Source: Magnolia sinica (lineage: Eukaryota > Streptophyta > Magnoliopsida > Magnoliales > Magnoliaceae). From it: a stretch of DNA of 64,000 nucleotides. Below, piece by piece: positions 34,909 through 47,500 of the stretch. The translations under genes and the position numbers were made by a program. The DNA lies in contig NC_080587.1 of the NCBI RefSeq assembly GCF_029962835.1, positions 53,659,528-53,723,527 of the forward strand, in the 5' to 3' direction. Positions within the stretch are counted from its first letter, which is position 1; every line of letters starts with the position of its first letter. The notes below the pieces were generated by a model. The model made no database searches and had not been told where the DNA came from. It worked only from the letters and a program-made list of their open reading frames with translations.

Positions 34909-34976
34909 CACTATAAGAAAGAGGTTTTTTAGCGACGAAAAAAGTTTCATCGCTAAAAACCCTCTTTCTTGTAGTG
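34909..34976. mobile_element. CACTA terminus in a 68-bp hairpin with both end signatures
   Basis: CACTATAAGAAAGAGG at 34909 and CCTCTTTCTTGTAGTG ending at 34976 face each other around an AGCGACGAAA...TCATCGCT palindrome. The outer one is the element end. The inner one is a second CACTA-like terminus. Base pairing even continues a few bases beyond both ends (TATATGAT and ATCGTATA). Confidence 0.8.
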
Positions 34977-35312
34977 ATCGTATAGTAGAGGAGGGCTACA
35001 TGTTAGCCATTTAATAATGGTCCAAGTAGTTGGTAGGATGACGTTCTTCTCTTTAATCTAGGGAAGCTCCCCACAGTTGGCCATTCAATTCATATAGTCA
35101 AGAATGATAAGAAGCTCTTTTATTGTAGGAAAATTACAGACACAGAACAGTGGTTTCCCAAGCACCCATTTTCCCTTTGAAGGGGGGATTGCTCTAGTTG
35201 AAATAAGTGATAATAATACACTGAGCACCTTTTTCCTTTTGAGAAGGGAGGTCACTCTGGTTGGGTAGATCAGTCGTACAAGGCACTCCTGGTCAGAGGA
35301 CTTTCCAAGTCC
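34977..35312 (-). other. Remaining 3' noncoding tail of the Tat-like element
   Basis: No domain is visible. A purine-rich AAAGGAAAAAGG on the minus strand near 35240 could be part of a polypurine tract. The tail is cut at the CACTA boundary. Confidence 0.4.
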
Positions 35313-36330
35313 TTAAGAGTAGTAGATCTTTGAGTGATCAGCATTCCACAGGTGAGGCAATGGTTGTCCATACATATCCTCAAGTCGAAAAGTCCCTGGT
35401 CACTTTGTAATCATTATCTTGTAGGGTCCTTCCCAGCTCGATCATAAAGTTCCCAAGTCAGGCTCCTTGGTGTTCTGAAAGGTCTCACAAAGGACTAGGT
35501 CCCTCATCCGAAACCTTCGCACCTTGACCTAGGAATTGTAGTATCGGGTGACTCGTTGCTTGTAGGCTACAATCTTCAGTTGCGCTCATCCCCTTTCTTC
35601 CTCGAGTAGGTCTAGTCCTAACACCATCTGCTCGACATTATGACTTTCATTGAAGGAGTCGATCTATGCAGTAGGGAGTCTTATTTCAATTGGCACCACA
35701 ACCTCTACATAGAAGGCCAGGGAGAAGGGGGTCTCCCCTGTTGATGTCCAAGCAGTGGTCTGATATGCCCAGAGGACATGCAACAGCTCCTCGGCCCAAG
35801 CCTCTTTGGACTTCTCAAGTTTGGCCTCGAGGGGCTTTTTTATGATCTTATTCACTACCTCCAACTGTACATTGGCCTGGGGGTGCCGAGGGATGAGAAG
35901 GTGTTGTAAATCCCGAGTCTTACGCAAAGACCTCAGAATCGTGCATTATCGAACTGTTTGCCATTATCTGAGACAATAGTATGCAGGACCCCGTATATGC
36001 AAATGATGTTCTTCTAGACGAAGTCAGTGAGTGATCTTTTTTCTCAGTGATCTTAGCTAGCAGCTCAGCCTCAGCCCATTTGGTAAGATAGACGACTGCT
36101 ATCACGGCGAACTTGGTTTGACCTTTGCCCATCGGCAATGGTCATATGATATCGATTCCCCATTAGATGAATGGCCAAAGGGCTGTCATGGGGTTCAGTT
36201 GCTTAGATGGCTGTTGAGGTATCACCGTGAACCTCTAGCATTTTTCACACTTCTGAGTGTACTATTTGGCATCTTCTTGAATGGTGCACCAGAAATACCC
36301 CTGTCGAATTACTTTGTGGGCGAGTGCTCT
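35313..36330 (-). pseudogene. Integrase of the Tat-like element
   Basis: Minus-strand translation shows a zinc-finger remnant (KCEKC near 36240), the catalytic core opening (QWGIDIIWPLPMGKGQTKF, about 36090-36150), the core end (RHPQANVQLEVVNKIIKK, about 35830-35895), YQTTAWTSTGETPFSLAF (about 35710-35765) and a C-terminal WEGPYKI...WNADHSKIYYS tail ending at 35316. The expected SDNGKQF block near 35950 is scrambled by frameshifts. It would have inserted the element's cDNA; it is now dead. Confidence 0.85.
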
Positions 36331-36358
36331 TCTGCCCCAATGATTACCATAGACCCTT

Positions 36359-37200
36359 TCATGGATCTCCTTTCAAACAACTCGACCTCATCGGGCCAAG
36401 ACACCTCAGGTACGGTAAGGAGAATCCTCTTTTATAGAGGACGTCCCCTACCATGGTGTACCAAGCTGCTCTGCTTCGAATTCTCCGTGCTTTGTGCTTA
36501 TTAATGGGTAGCTTGTTCTCTCGGAGGTAGTTTGTGAGAGGGTCCATCCAACTCGGAGTCACGACAAGGGGAAGTACTTTCTTTAGTTCAGGTTGATCGA
36601 TGATGGGTTTGGGTAGGAAGTCAATCAGGATTGATTTGGCGATGTCATCGTCAACCGTGGTAGCCAACTTTGTTAGGGCATCTGCTCAAGAGTTTTAGGT
36701 CTAGGGGACAAGGGTGAGTTCGCATTTGTTGAATTGGTCAAGAAGTTCATTTGTCTTCTAAAGATAGGCGATCTTCTCTCCATTTACTTGGTATTTGTTA
36801 GCCACTTGGTTGACGATGAGCTAAAAGTCGCTACGAATTTTTAAAGTTCAAGCTCCCATGGCTTTTACCAGTTTAAGCCTGATGAGGAGGGCCTCATACT
36901 CTGCCACGTTGTTGGACGTCGAGAATCCAAATCGTAAGGAATATTGAGTACAGGTTTGGTTGGGTGCCACAAGGATTATCCCCTCCCCGCTGCCTTTAAA
37001 GTTGGAAGACCCATCGACATTAATTGTCCATGCGTGGGGGTCGGTCTCTTCCTCAATTTCCTCGGGTTATTCCGGGAGCTTGGTGCTGGTGAACTCTACG
37101 ATGAAGTTAGCCACTGCATGGCCTTTGACAGCAATTCAGGGTCAATATTCGATGACGAACTCGCCGAGCTCAATCGTCCACTTCGTTAGTCTCTCTGACA
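36359..37200 (-). pseudogene. Second (archaeal-type) RNase H and linker of the Tat-like element
   Basis: The block WTINVDGSSN (about 37035) opens an RNase H fold, followed by SLRFGFSTSNNVAEYEALLI (about 36890-36950) and QLIVNQVANKYQVNGEKIAY (about 36770-36830). These are the usual landmarks of the extra RNase H of Tat/Ogre/Retand elements. The linker to integrase (36359-36667) has DPLTNYLRENKLP and VLYKRGFSLPYLRCL. Stops interrupt the frame at several points. Confidence 0.8.
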
Positions 37201-37204
37201 CTTC

Positions 37205-38330
37205 GAGCTTATGGAGTATTTGACGAAGTGGTTAATTGGTTAGGACCACAATGGTGTGGGCCTAGAAGTAGGAGCGGAGGCGACAAGATGACACTATTAA
37301 TGTCAGGGTACCTGGTTTTAGCTGGGACTAGTTCTCTGTTGACATAATAGATGGGAAGTTGCTTGCCTCCGACCTCTCGTATTAGTGTCGAGCTGACTGT
37401 TGCGACTGAGACGGCCAGGTAGAGCAGCAATGGTTCTCCTTGTTCAGGCTTTGAAAGTAGAGGGGATGACCCTAGATATTGTTTTAAGTTACTGGAAAGC
37501 TTGCTCACAGTTGTTTGTCCACGTCGGCTTTATTTTTCCCTTCAGTTGTTGAAAGAACGGAAGACACTTATCAGTGTCTATGATGCAACTCTGCCTATGA
37601 GGCACTGGATTTCTTTTATAGTTCTAAGTGAGCTCATGTTCAGCAATGCTTGTATTTTGTTGAGGTTTACCTCAATCCCTCTCCGGTTGACCAGAAAGCC
37701 GAGGAACTTTCCTGAGCTAACTCCGAAGGCACATTTGATCGGGTTTAGCTTCATTTGGTACTTCCTCAGGGTGGTAAAATCTCCTCGAGATCGGTAATGT
37801 TGTTTGCTACCTTGATGCTCTTGACCAGCATGTCGTCGACATAGACTTCCATGTAGCATCCAATCTGCTGGGCAAACATTTTGTTGATGAGTCGCTAATA
37901 TGTGGCTCCAGTGTTCTTCAGCCCAAAGGGCATGACCTTGTGGCAGTGGAGTCAATTGTCGATGATGAAAGTCATCTTCTGCTTGTCATGGGATTGTATG
38001 ATGATCTGATTATAGCCTGAATAGGCATCCATGAAGCTAAGTAGCTCATGCCCTACTGTACTGTCGACTAGCCGGTTGATACTCAGGAGAGGGAAACTAT
38101 CTTTAGGACATGCCATGTTCAGATCTAAGTAGTCAACACACACCCGCCACTTTTCATTAGACTTCTTCACAAGCACAACATTGGCAATTCAGTCGGGATA
38201 GTAGATTTCTTCAATGAATCCGGCTTAAAGGATTTTCCTGATCTCCTCTTCAATGATGGTGTACCTTTCTAGTTTGAATGCTCGTCTCTTCTGCCTTACT
38301 AGTCGATGGTCAGGATCAACATTTAATCCG
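37205..38330 (-). pseudogene. Reverse transcriptase and RNase H of the Tat-like element
   Basis: RT landmarks are VKKSNEKWRVCVDYLDLNMA (about 38115-38175) and SFMDAYSGYNQIIIQSHDKQ (about 37980-38040). The YVDD-type motif region near 37830-37850 is out of frame. NPIKCAFGVSSGKFLGFLV (about 37690-37745) is the thumb. The RNase H begins with LKQYLGSSPLLSKPEQGEPL (about 37425-37485) and GGKQLPIYYVNREL (about 37330-37375). Frames shift between these blocks. Confidence 0.85.
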
Positions 38331-38449
38331 TGGACCATCACTTTCAGTTTAATGTTGGGCATGTCCTGATGGGACCACACAAAGACATCAGCATGTCACT
38401 TCAATAGATCGATGGTCTCATCTTGCAGACCGAGGGGTAGCAATAAGTT

Positions 38450-39554
38450 GTTCTGTACTGTGCAGGATGGGTCAGTCTCACAAAGGGGGACAACTACCAG
38501 GTCTTCTAAGGGGATCCTCTCTCAAGTGACTCCTCTTAGGGGTCGAGGGAAGTAATAGCCATTGCACGTTGTCGCGCTTCTGCTCTTAACATTGTGAAAT
38601 AGCATTGGCAGGCCCCATATTGATCACCCCTGACCTACCCAACACTGTATTCGATCGAAAACTTCATAACGAAGTGGTAGGTCGACATTACTGCTTGCAT
38701 GAAGTTAAGGGATGGTCATCCGAGGATGACATTATAGATAGAGGGACAATCGACCACTAGAGAGTCGATCATCACTGTAGTTTGGTTTTGTCCTTCTCCT
38801 GCAATCACTGGAAGTAGTATACTGCCTTCGGAGGTGACCTTTTCTCCTGCGAATCCGAGCAAAGGAGTTCGGACGAATCAAAATCTGGATCTTCCAATCC
38901 CCATTTTATCGAAGGTGACGGTGAAGAGGATGTTGGCTAAACTGCCCATGTCCACCAAGCTATGGTGCACCTTATGGTTGGTTATTGTTATAGTCACCAC
39001 CAGGGCATCATCATGGGGGTGTGGACTCCATAGGCATCCTCCTCAGTAAACATTAGGTTGCAAGGGACCATTTTCTACTCTTTTAAGGCTCTGTTGGTGA
39101 GGTTGACATGACTCTCCGAGTTGCTTATGCTCCTGGCATGAGCTCTACGAGCATTATTTGAGTCCCCACCTCTAGCAGGTCCTCCGAATATAGTGTGGAT
39201 CTCGATTGTCGCTTCATTATTTTTTTGTTTTGTTGTTCGTTTCTCTGGTCTGGTCATTTTTCCCTTCACTTGTAGATATACTCCCACAAGTGTCCATTGC
39301 GGATGAGTAACTCGATCTCTTCCTTGAGATCATAACAGTTGGAAGTAATATGGTCACGGTCGCGATGGAAGTGACAGTACTTCCATTATTGCATTTGTCA
39401 AAGTCGACCTTCATCCTACTTAGCCATTTCAAAATCTTCATGTCGCGCACTTCCATAATGACTCGCTCGAGAGTGGCTTTCAGGGTGTCTTCCCTCCTCT
39501 TCTTGTTGTTTACTGAGAGAGGTTGTTCTTCTCTACATTTTCGATCCTTGGCCG
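38450..39554 (-). pseudogene. Protease region and gag C-terminus of the Tat-like element
   Basis: YNVILG.PSLNFMQAVMSTYH (about 38680-38745) is the conserved end of the Tat protease. The segment 39217-39554 is a Lys/Arg/Glu-rich gag tail (KKRREDTLKATLERVI) whose frame continues from the gag piece at 44338-44499 once the intervening solo LTR is ignored. Confidence 0.75.
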
Positions 39555-41279
39555 TGTCATGCCCCAAACTCGAAAACCGGGCTCACAAAATTCCCGATCA
39601 CCGAATCTGGTGCTAACAGCCTCCGTAGTTCCCCATTCTCGACTCCCAGCACCCATATACTAAGTTCTGATCCTGGGATCCTATAAGAAGGATTTTCAAC
39701 ATGAATTGGATTTCCAATAAGCATAACCATAAGCATAACCCACGAACAATAACCATGACACCACAAAATCTATTGTGATAAAAAACTTTAAGGTACAATG
39801 CGCATAAAAGGAAATATAATAACATAATCGGAAGCTCCAGAAGTTCGTTGTACGGTCCAATCTTAATGATGTTGTGGTGTCCTAGCATCACCTACACGCA
39901 TCAATCGTGCATAAGCTCATAGAAAGCTTAAAGGGTAGTGTAAGTGTGTGTGCAATATAAGCGTGCTCAGAATGCAATATCAAAGTAATGCAGAATCATG
40001 CTGATGAGTCATGAATGCAATCAGCCGTACTAAGGCTATGCGATGCAAGATATGAATGTTATTGGCCACATCAAGGCCATACGATACAAGACCTACATAG
40101 CCAATGTCATGTGCAAGATGCAGCTCAAGCATACCAATCCACATATCAATCCAGCTCATCTCTGGAGCATCATATATCAATACAATTCTCAATGGATAAT
40201 CACTGGGGTTTAGTACACTCCAAATGACACTGTCCCTTTTTCGGGCGTGTAGTCTAAGTAAGCGTAAGAAACCTCACTATCTGCATGGCTAATAGCCTGC
40301 CAATACCTATCTGGCACATCGATAGCGGACCCATTTACGAGCTGGTCATACTTAGCCTAGCAATGCCCCCTATCTTTGGGCAGATAAGTCCACACCCCCT
40401 TCCAATTGACCATGACATAGTGAGAGACGCGACCTCCTGGTATTCGGCCCTCGTGCGCTCATATATCCACTCGGTCTCGACATTGAAACATCTTCTGGTA
40501 CCGTCAGGTTTAGGAATTTTCACCCAGTGACATCTATGTCGCCCCGATTCTAATAACAGTATTTTCGGTGTCCAATCTTGTCATCCATGATATGCCTGTG
40601 GAGGCTACAATGTTAATGTCGCTATGGCGTACAGTAATCACAACACACAATGTAAGATGCATGAGTCATATGATCCAGTCATGCATTAATCCTGTGTATA
40701 TTGTGCACTCATGTGAGATAATCTCTGCCTATCAAGAAGTCCTATAACAACCTACCCAATGATATATGCAATGGTCAACCATATCTCAAATCAAGCATAC
40801 AGATGATGCGTATGGGCATGTATCATGACGATATGCTAAGCATACTCATAATCAGTGTCAATAACCGGCCTCAATAATCAGCTTATATGCAAGGTGGGGT
40901 CCATAGATGAACAGCTGATCTAAACCATAATATGAAGGTCGACCCTCGGTCGTGGATATACTAAATCCAGTAGCACGGAGCCATCCGTCTACGGCGATGA
41001 TGAACCATGCAAAATAAATGGGGCCCAATAATTTGGGTTAACCCACTAAGAGAGTGATAAGAATGGGCCTAATAAGACCTAAGGGAAGGTCACAATGTGG
41101 ATATGTAACTATCATTGTGGACATTTAACCAACATTGCTCCCAAGGAGTGGCCACATAGAGCCACACGTATGGTGGGCCCATGGCCTCACACAAAGGCCT
41201 AATATACATCACAATGGGCCTCACTCAAGGGCCACATATACATCACATCGGGCCTCACCATATGGGCCTCATATATATC

Positions 41280-41500
41280 ACGTGGGCCACATCACATGGG
41301 CCGCACCAATGGGTCGAATCAATGGGTTGCGCCAATGGGCCTCATATATAGCAAGTGGGCCACACCATGGGCCTCATATATATCAAGTGGGTTGCATCAA
41401 TGGGCCGTGTCAATGGGCCTCACATATATCAAGCGGGCCACATTAATGGGCCGCTCCAATGGGCCTCATATATATCAAGTGGGCAGCATCAATGGGTTGT
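41280..41500. repeat. TGGGCC minisatellite with ~47-bp unit inside the solo LTR
   Basis: Units of the pattern ATGGGCCTCATATATATCAA, GTGGGCCACATCA, ATGGGCCGC repeat about four times. Confidence 0.8.
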
Positions 41501-41528
41501 ACCATCTATACCATTCATCTATTTTAAA

Positions 41529-41688
41529 GATGGGTCCTTACTCTTGCTCGGGTGCTAGACTCTCAGAAGTTTCAACCCCGGTCAAGGGTTCGAGTACCCA
41601 TAGGTGGTGAAATTCCATTGGCGTGAGTGTGTGGGGTGTGTGTGCGTATGTAAAAAAAAAATTAATTAAATTAAATTTTTTTAAAAAA
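41529..41688 (+). mobile_element. tRNA-derived SINE, TSD ATCTATTTTAAA
   Basis: It starts near GATGGGTCCTTACTC, has a box A-like GCTCGGGTGCTAGACTC and a good box B (GGTTCGAGTACCC), then a GTGTGTG-rich 3' part and an A/T-rich tail. The 12-bp sequence ATCTATTTTAAA flanks it at 41517-41528 and 41689-41700. It is a different family from 13304-13468. Confidence 0.85.
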
Positions 41689-43531
41689 ATCTATTTTAAA
41701 TATCATTTTAGAGCATTACCCAAAAAATATGGATCACATCGAATGATCATCTGGACCATACCACAAATAACAGTGGAGATAATGATTTCCACCGTTTAAA
41801 CAATTCACTGAGCCAGTGCCCACCATTACGTTTATTTCCATTTAATCTGTTCATACAGTCACAAGGACCTAAATTAAGTGAAAAAAAACAAATTTCATAC
41901 TGATCCAAAACTTCTGGGATACTAATAGGATTTTAATGGTAGCAGTTCAATCCTCCACTATTTTCTGCAAGGTGGTCCACCTGATATACAGATCTGCCTC
42001 ATTTTTAGTCTCAAGCCTTAAGACGAACTCGCCATTTGGATGGACGGTTAGGACGTAACACATACATCTGTGGTGGGTCCCACCGTCTAGCCATCTGGAC
42101 GGTGTGGATATAACACATACCTCATGTCAGACCCACAAATGGACGATTGGCGTGGATGAAACTCATACATTTGGTGGGTCCCACGGAACTTGTTGACGCT
42201 ACTACATCAGTTATATGCTGGTGTGGGTACTCCAACCAATTCGTCCAACAGGTGGGTCCCACATGGGGCCCACCACATACATATATTTATATATATTTAT
42301 ATATGGGAAAAGGTACTATGCGCTCGACCTCACGAGTCCGTCCCATGAGGTCGAGCTGTGTGGGCCCCACTGTGATGCGTTTCGAACATCTACCCCATCA
42401 GTCAGATGCACTATTCTATCGTGGGCCTAGATCTCAAAAATCAAGTCAATCTGTGACCTGTGTGGGCCACACCACATACAGAAGTGGGGAGGGGCCGTGC
42501 ACCATTAAAACATTCATAATCATTTTTTGGGCCCACCGAGATGTGGTTTGCAAATCCAGCCCATCCATTATGTGTGTCCCACTTGGATGAGGGTTAAGAC
42601 CAAGTTTCAGCAGCATTTAAAACTCATGTGAGCCCCACCAAGTGCTTTTTTATGTTTTAACAGTGTCTTCACATGATTTTAGATGGTATGGCCCACCTGA
42701 GTTCCTTGTTAGGCTGATTTTTGGGATATCTCATAATTTAGAGGGGACCCATCAAATGCATGGTGTTGATGGTCGACACGCATCTTGGTGAGGCCCACAT
42801 AGCTCGACCTCACGGGAGATTGTCGTGAGGTCGAGCGCATTCAATCCTCGATATCTGATATCTGATTCATTGTGTTTCCGCATTACATAGCCGATTTACA
42901 TTACTTTCTCAGTATATATATATATCATGTATACATATATCATATAATATTATATTATTATTATTATTATATTTTTTTTAAACGTCCAGCATCCAGATGG
43001 TTGGATGTCCGTCCAATGGACGGTCTGGATTACATACATCAAGATAAGGCCCCACATGGCAGATGGACAATGTGGCTACATACTTCAGGTGGAGTCCCAC
43101 CTTGATGGATGGTGTGGATCATCCACATACATCTTGTGGGGGCCACATCCCAGCTGGATGGTGAGGACCTCACACGTGTGGATGGGTTCCATCATACAGT
43201 AAATGGACAGACGGTGTAGATATAAACGCATACATCACGTTGGGTAGGCCCCATCGTCCAGCAAGCTGAATGATGGATGGCTTGGATGAAAGACATGCGT
43301 CAGGTGGGTCCACATGTGTGGGACCCACCAGCTTTAAATAAAGCTGATATTTGTGATTTCCCTCCGTTCAGGTTTGTTCGAGAACGGACAGTGTGGATAG
43401 ATGGGGTCCATGTGAGTGGGCCCCCAGTTTGGTCCACTAGGTTGGACGACATGGATCAAATACATTCATCATGGTGGGATCCATCCGGGTGGGCCATGCG
43501 GCCACATCAGCATCAAGAAATGAAAGAGAGG

Positions 43532-43579
<48 letters not shown>

Positions 43580-44337
43580 CGATATAGTGGAGGGACCCCG
43601 CCACTATGGGCCCCTCCTAGATCACAACACACAGATCAAAGTGGGTCCCATCATAAGTGGGCCCTCAAATGAAATTCAGCGGTGGATCACCCACAAATTG
43701 GCCTTCGCTCCATGGGATGCTAATCTCCTAAGCTCCTTCTTTGATGGAGTATGATGAAATGTGGATGGTTGGATGGTGAGATATGGGGGAGTAAGAAGTG
43801 GGCCACACCTAGCTCTTTGGAGTAGCTTGGACGTTGGGTCTCTTGGTTGCTTGGGAGTGAAGAGAGAAATGAGAGAGAGAGAGAGAGAGAGAAGTGATGG
43901 GATGAAAAGGTGATGGAATGATGGGTGATGGGTGTAAGGAAGGGATGGGTGGAGATAGAGAGAGTTGACTTTGAGAATGGGAGAGGTATGGGTGTTGTAA
44001 GGGGAGTGATGGGATGTGTACTTGACTTGAGGTGATTGATTGATGTGACATTTGATAGAGATTCTCTCGAAATTCGCAATATACGATGTTTTCCTCGAAA
44101 TGAACGTGGGCTCACAACTCCTGGCCAGGGTATCGCATCAACGTGCGAGACGCAGTGTAGGAACCGTGGCGACGGCACGGTCACTGGGGTACAAGTTTCA
44201 AGTCGAGTCAACATAGATATATAGGATGTGACTTAGGGTCATGCACAAATGCCAATTATAGGTCGCTGATTGCCGGAATTCGACCAGGTGGACGCGGAAG
44301 CATGTGGAATGGTACAGTCTAAGATACGGGCCATACA

Positions 44338-44522
44338 GGCCAAGCTCACTGTACTCCAAGTGGCCTTTCGCGAGTTGAGTTCTTCCGCATTGGAGTACTT
44401 TTGTGCTTTGCTGAGTAGGTCAGCAAACTTAGTCGGAGGGTTTTTGCCGATTGAGAAGAGAAATCGGCCCTCTTTGAGGCCGGATATCATGGCAACCAAG
44501 GCTATTTGTTCAGAGTAGTCAT
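44338..44522 (-). pseudogene. Gag fragment of the Tat-like element between two solo LTRs
   Basis: Minus-strand translation gives MISGLKEGRFLFSIGKNPP and LLSKAQKYSNAEE, the conserved end of the Ty3/gypsy retrotransposon gag domain. The frame enters from 48527 across the solo LTR at 44523-48526 and leaves to 39554 across the other. Confidence 0.88.
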
Positions 44523-47500
44523 TGTCACGCCCCAGACTCAGTAACCGAACTCAGAAGGAACCCGGTAGCTGGTTTTGGCAGCAACAACCTCCGTAGTACT
44601 CCAAGGCGATGCATAAAGGGGCTTATACAGCCGATGCGAATGCAATGCAAAGTGATGTCAGTGCTAATATCCAAATCCATATATCAAGTACATTTCAAAT
44701 CATAAAGAAATCACTGGGGTCCAGTACACTGCTGGATGACTGCCGCTCTCCAGTCCTGCATAGTCAAACAAGCGTAAGAGACCTCACTACCCGCCTGTGG
44801 AAAGCCAATCACCAACGAGGCTCGTCAGCAGCGGACCCATTTACGAGCTGGTCGGACTCAACCTAGCAATGCCTTCTTACACCAGGCGGGTAAGGCCACA
44901 CCCCTACCCAACCAACTACACGACAATGAGAGTCGTGGCCTAACGGTATAAGGCCCTCGTGTGCTCATAATTTTCACTCGGTCACGGTGCTGGGGCAGAT
45001 CCTAAGTACCATGAAAGTTTTGAAATTTTCACCCATGGGCATCCTATGTACCCTGTATGCTCAAGTAACATTTTCGGTATCTACATATACGGTCATCCAC
45101 GAATGTCCCTGTGAAGGCAAGGCCCTGATGAAGCGAGGGCAGTATCATCATGAAATGTGATGCCAATGCATGAGTCACACATACAGATCATGCACTAGCT
45201 TCAAGCACTTGATGTGCATAAGGGGAGAAACTCCATCCCTCTATCATATCAACTTAATGACCACACACAATGCAATCCATTCACACAGATGATGCATATG
45301 GGTCATAATGGTGTGAGTGCACTACTCGATGATGATGATGGGAATCATACTTCATCCCAAGGAGGGACAAGGTCTAGATACTTAAATATGTACTCTAAGG
45401 AAAAGTCCTCTAGTGGGGGCCCAATACTTTGAGGCAGCCCATAAGCTAAGAGGGTCATAAAAGCCCAAGGAAGAAGCGGTTATAACAAGCGTCGAAGGTG
45501 AGCCTTCAACCACCTATAACAACCCTATGGGCCTACCTTAAGGCCACCAAGGACGACATCCAACCTCAACTGGGTCCCAAAAGGTAGCCCACTACCAACA
45601 CGCATATAAGGCAGAGCCCAAGGTCTAAACAAATCATGGGCCTAGTGGGTAAACATACAAAGCCTAACTCATAAGCAATATGGTGGGCCCATATGCAAGG
45701 TTTGGGCCCAACCATGAAGATCATAAACCCACATATTGTGGTGGGCCTAATGGGCAGCCCGGTAATCCAACCATATGGGCAATATCATAACTTTATCCAA
45801 GTGAGTTGGGTCTCATAACTTCGCCCTTATACAAGGTCATTTGGTGGGCAACCAAGAGCCCAACTACTTGCACTTATAACCCACAACCCATCACAATAGG
45901 TGGTGAATTACAGGCCTAAATGGTGAAGGGGCCTAACTTAGAAGATCTAAGATGACTTGGGCCTACCAAGGCCAATCAACACGATGAGTACAATTCCAAA
46001 ATAAAACCCAATGGAAGTGGGCCTCTAAGCATACATACATGAAGCCCAAAGATACCTCAGAAAGGGGCAATATTATGTGCATGATTCACCCTTAACCTGG
46101 TGGGCCAGGCTGCCCCAAAATAGGCCATTGCTAAATTTTCAGCCTGCCTATATCCTGGGCCTATTGGAGACTAATAAATAATAATAAATCAATTATAAGT
46201 TCCCTAGTGGCCCATATATATCCCTGTGAGTCCCACCAGATAGGAGGGTTGAATTAAACACATAAAATAAGTGGACCATGTTGCTGGACTGAAAGTCCAG
46301 CAGTGGTCCAATGGGCCTAGACGTCCCAAGGGTAGATGGTCCTATGGGCCTGGGTAATTGGCCCAAAACTCATCCAAATGGGTCTAAAAAATGGAAGCTA
46401 CTGAGGGAAATAGCCATGTCCCATAGGGACCAAGATTGGATGGATGTTGGGACAACAAAATACATCAAGGTGGGCCTACAAACTAGCATGGACGGCCAGC
46501 CATAGCTGGACGCCCTAGCTTGGGCGTCCCAGCCTAGTGGGCCAATCTAGCCTACACTACGGGCGGTAAAGGCGTCCGTCGACCCCGAAAACTTACAGGT
46601 AGGTCCTATCATGGGTGGGCCACACCTCTACAAAATTTTAGAATTTTTGAATAATCATAAATATTTTAATTAAATTAAGGAATACAATCTGTCCAGAAAA
46701 TCTGCTAAGTGCAGAGTTCTGGATAGACCCTGATTGAGCACCCAATAGGGTGGGCCCAGGGTGTCCAAAAATTAGAGAAAATTGATTTCTACATCCCCAC
46801 ATATGTATAGTACAAGGTAGGTCCACCAAAGTGGACCACCTGATCAGAATTATTTTATATTTTTAAGTTTTCAGACTGCAATGTTACTGGAATTACAGCA
46901 GAAAATTCAGAAAGGTACCCATATTAGCCTACTCTTTTAGAGACCCAAATGAGGTTAGTTGTGGCTAAAATTTAGTATGCTTATAGGTGGGATATGTACC
47001 TTTAAAAATTATATATCACTTGGTATAAAATTTCCCACCAAAGCCCCAAATTTTGGCCTCAAGTTAGCCAAAAAATCTGTCCAGACAGAGTTGGACAGTA
47101 ATATGTAATTGAAAGAAATTAAATATAAACATCACTTAAGATGGGATTTAACCCCTAAAAATCATGTTGTGGACCACCCCAGTGGGCCCCACAAATATCC
47201 AGAACTTCTCCATCATTAAAAACCCCTTGCATGTGCTTCATTTAGGTGGATTTTAGGGCCACAGTCTAAGGATGGACCGCCATGGACATCCAACATCCAT
47301 GGATGGTCTAAATTTTTATTGGTCCACAAGGTGGGCCACACATGCATGATCAGAATGCCAACATCAGGGAAAAAAAGGATCGGCCATAGGAGGAGGGGCT
47401 CTGCCACATTGAGGCCCTCCCCTTCATCAATCACACTATACATTTCATTAATTCACATGTTATAACATAGATCAACCACATGCATGTCCTAAAATGAGAT

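Larger units (their letters stand above)
1..34976 (-). mobile_element. Giant CACTA (En/Spm) DNA transposon, left end outside window
   Basis: The right boundary is the plant CACTA terminus (TTTCTTGTAGTG, ending at 34976). Subterminal arrays of the same AGCGACGAAA/TTTCGTCGCT theme occur at 1-600 and 33446-34908, and an inverted unique arm (601-830 versus 33180-33445) ties the two sides into one element. The minus strand encodes broken TNP2 and Transposase_24 genes, the two gene types expected in plant CACTA elements. The genes point left, so the transcriptional 5' end is the right end, about 28 kb from the TNP2 start. Removing the solo LTRs at 18594-24443 and 27202-30296 leaves roughly 26 kb, which is very large for the superfamily. 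The 3-bp TSD cannot be tested because the left end is missing. An alternative is two CACTA copies merged by rearrangement. Confidence 0.8.
39555..44337 (+). mobile_element. 4.8-kb solo LTR, Tekay/Del-like, TSD GGCC(G/A)
   Basis: It begins TGTCATGCCCCAAACTCG and ends GATACGGGCCATACA. It is flanked by GGCCG (39550-39554) and GGCCA (44338-44342), one mismatch. No coding domain is present. It is the same family as 18594-24443 in opposite orientation. Internal features are a SINE (41529-41688), a TGGGCC minisatellite, a (GA)n run (about 43539-43576) and a conserved GC-richer 3' block (44030-44220). Open frames there, including a 164-codon minus-strand one, have no counterpart in a protein family I know. 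Confidence 0.9.

Noticed and set aside
36118..37223. Plus-strand ORFs of 81-128 codons
   Set aside because: They are antisense to the Tat-like integrase and second RNase H on the minus strand.
43720..44214. 164-codon minus-strand ORF rich in Ser, Pro and His
   Set aside because: Composition follows a GA/CT-rich stretch of the solo LTR; no domain.
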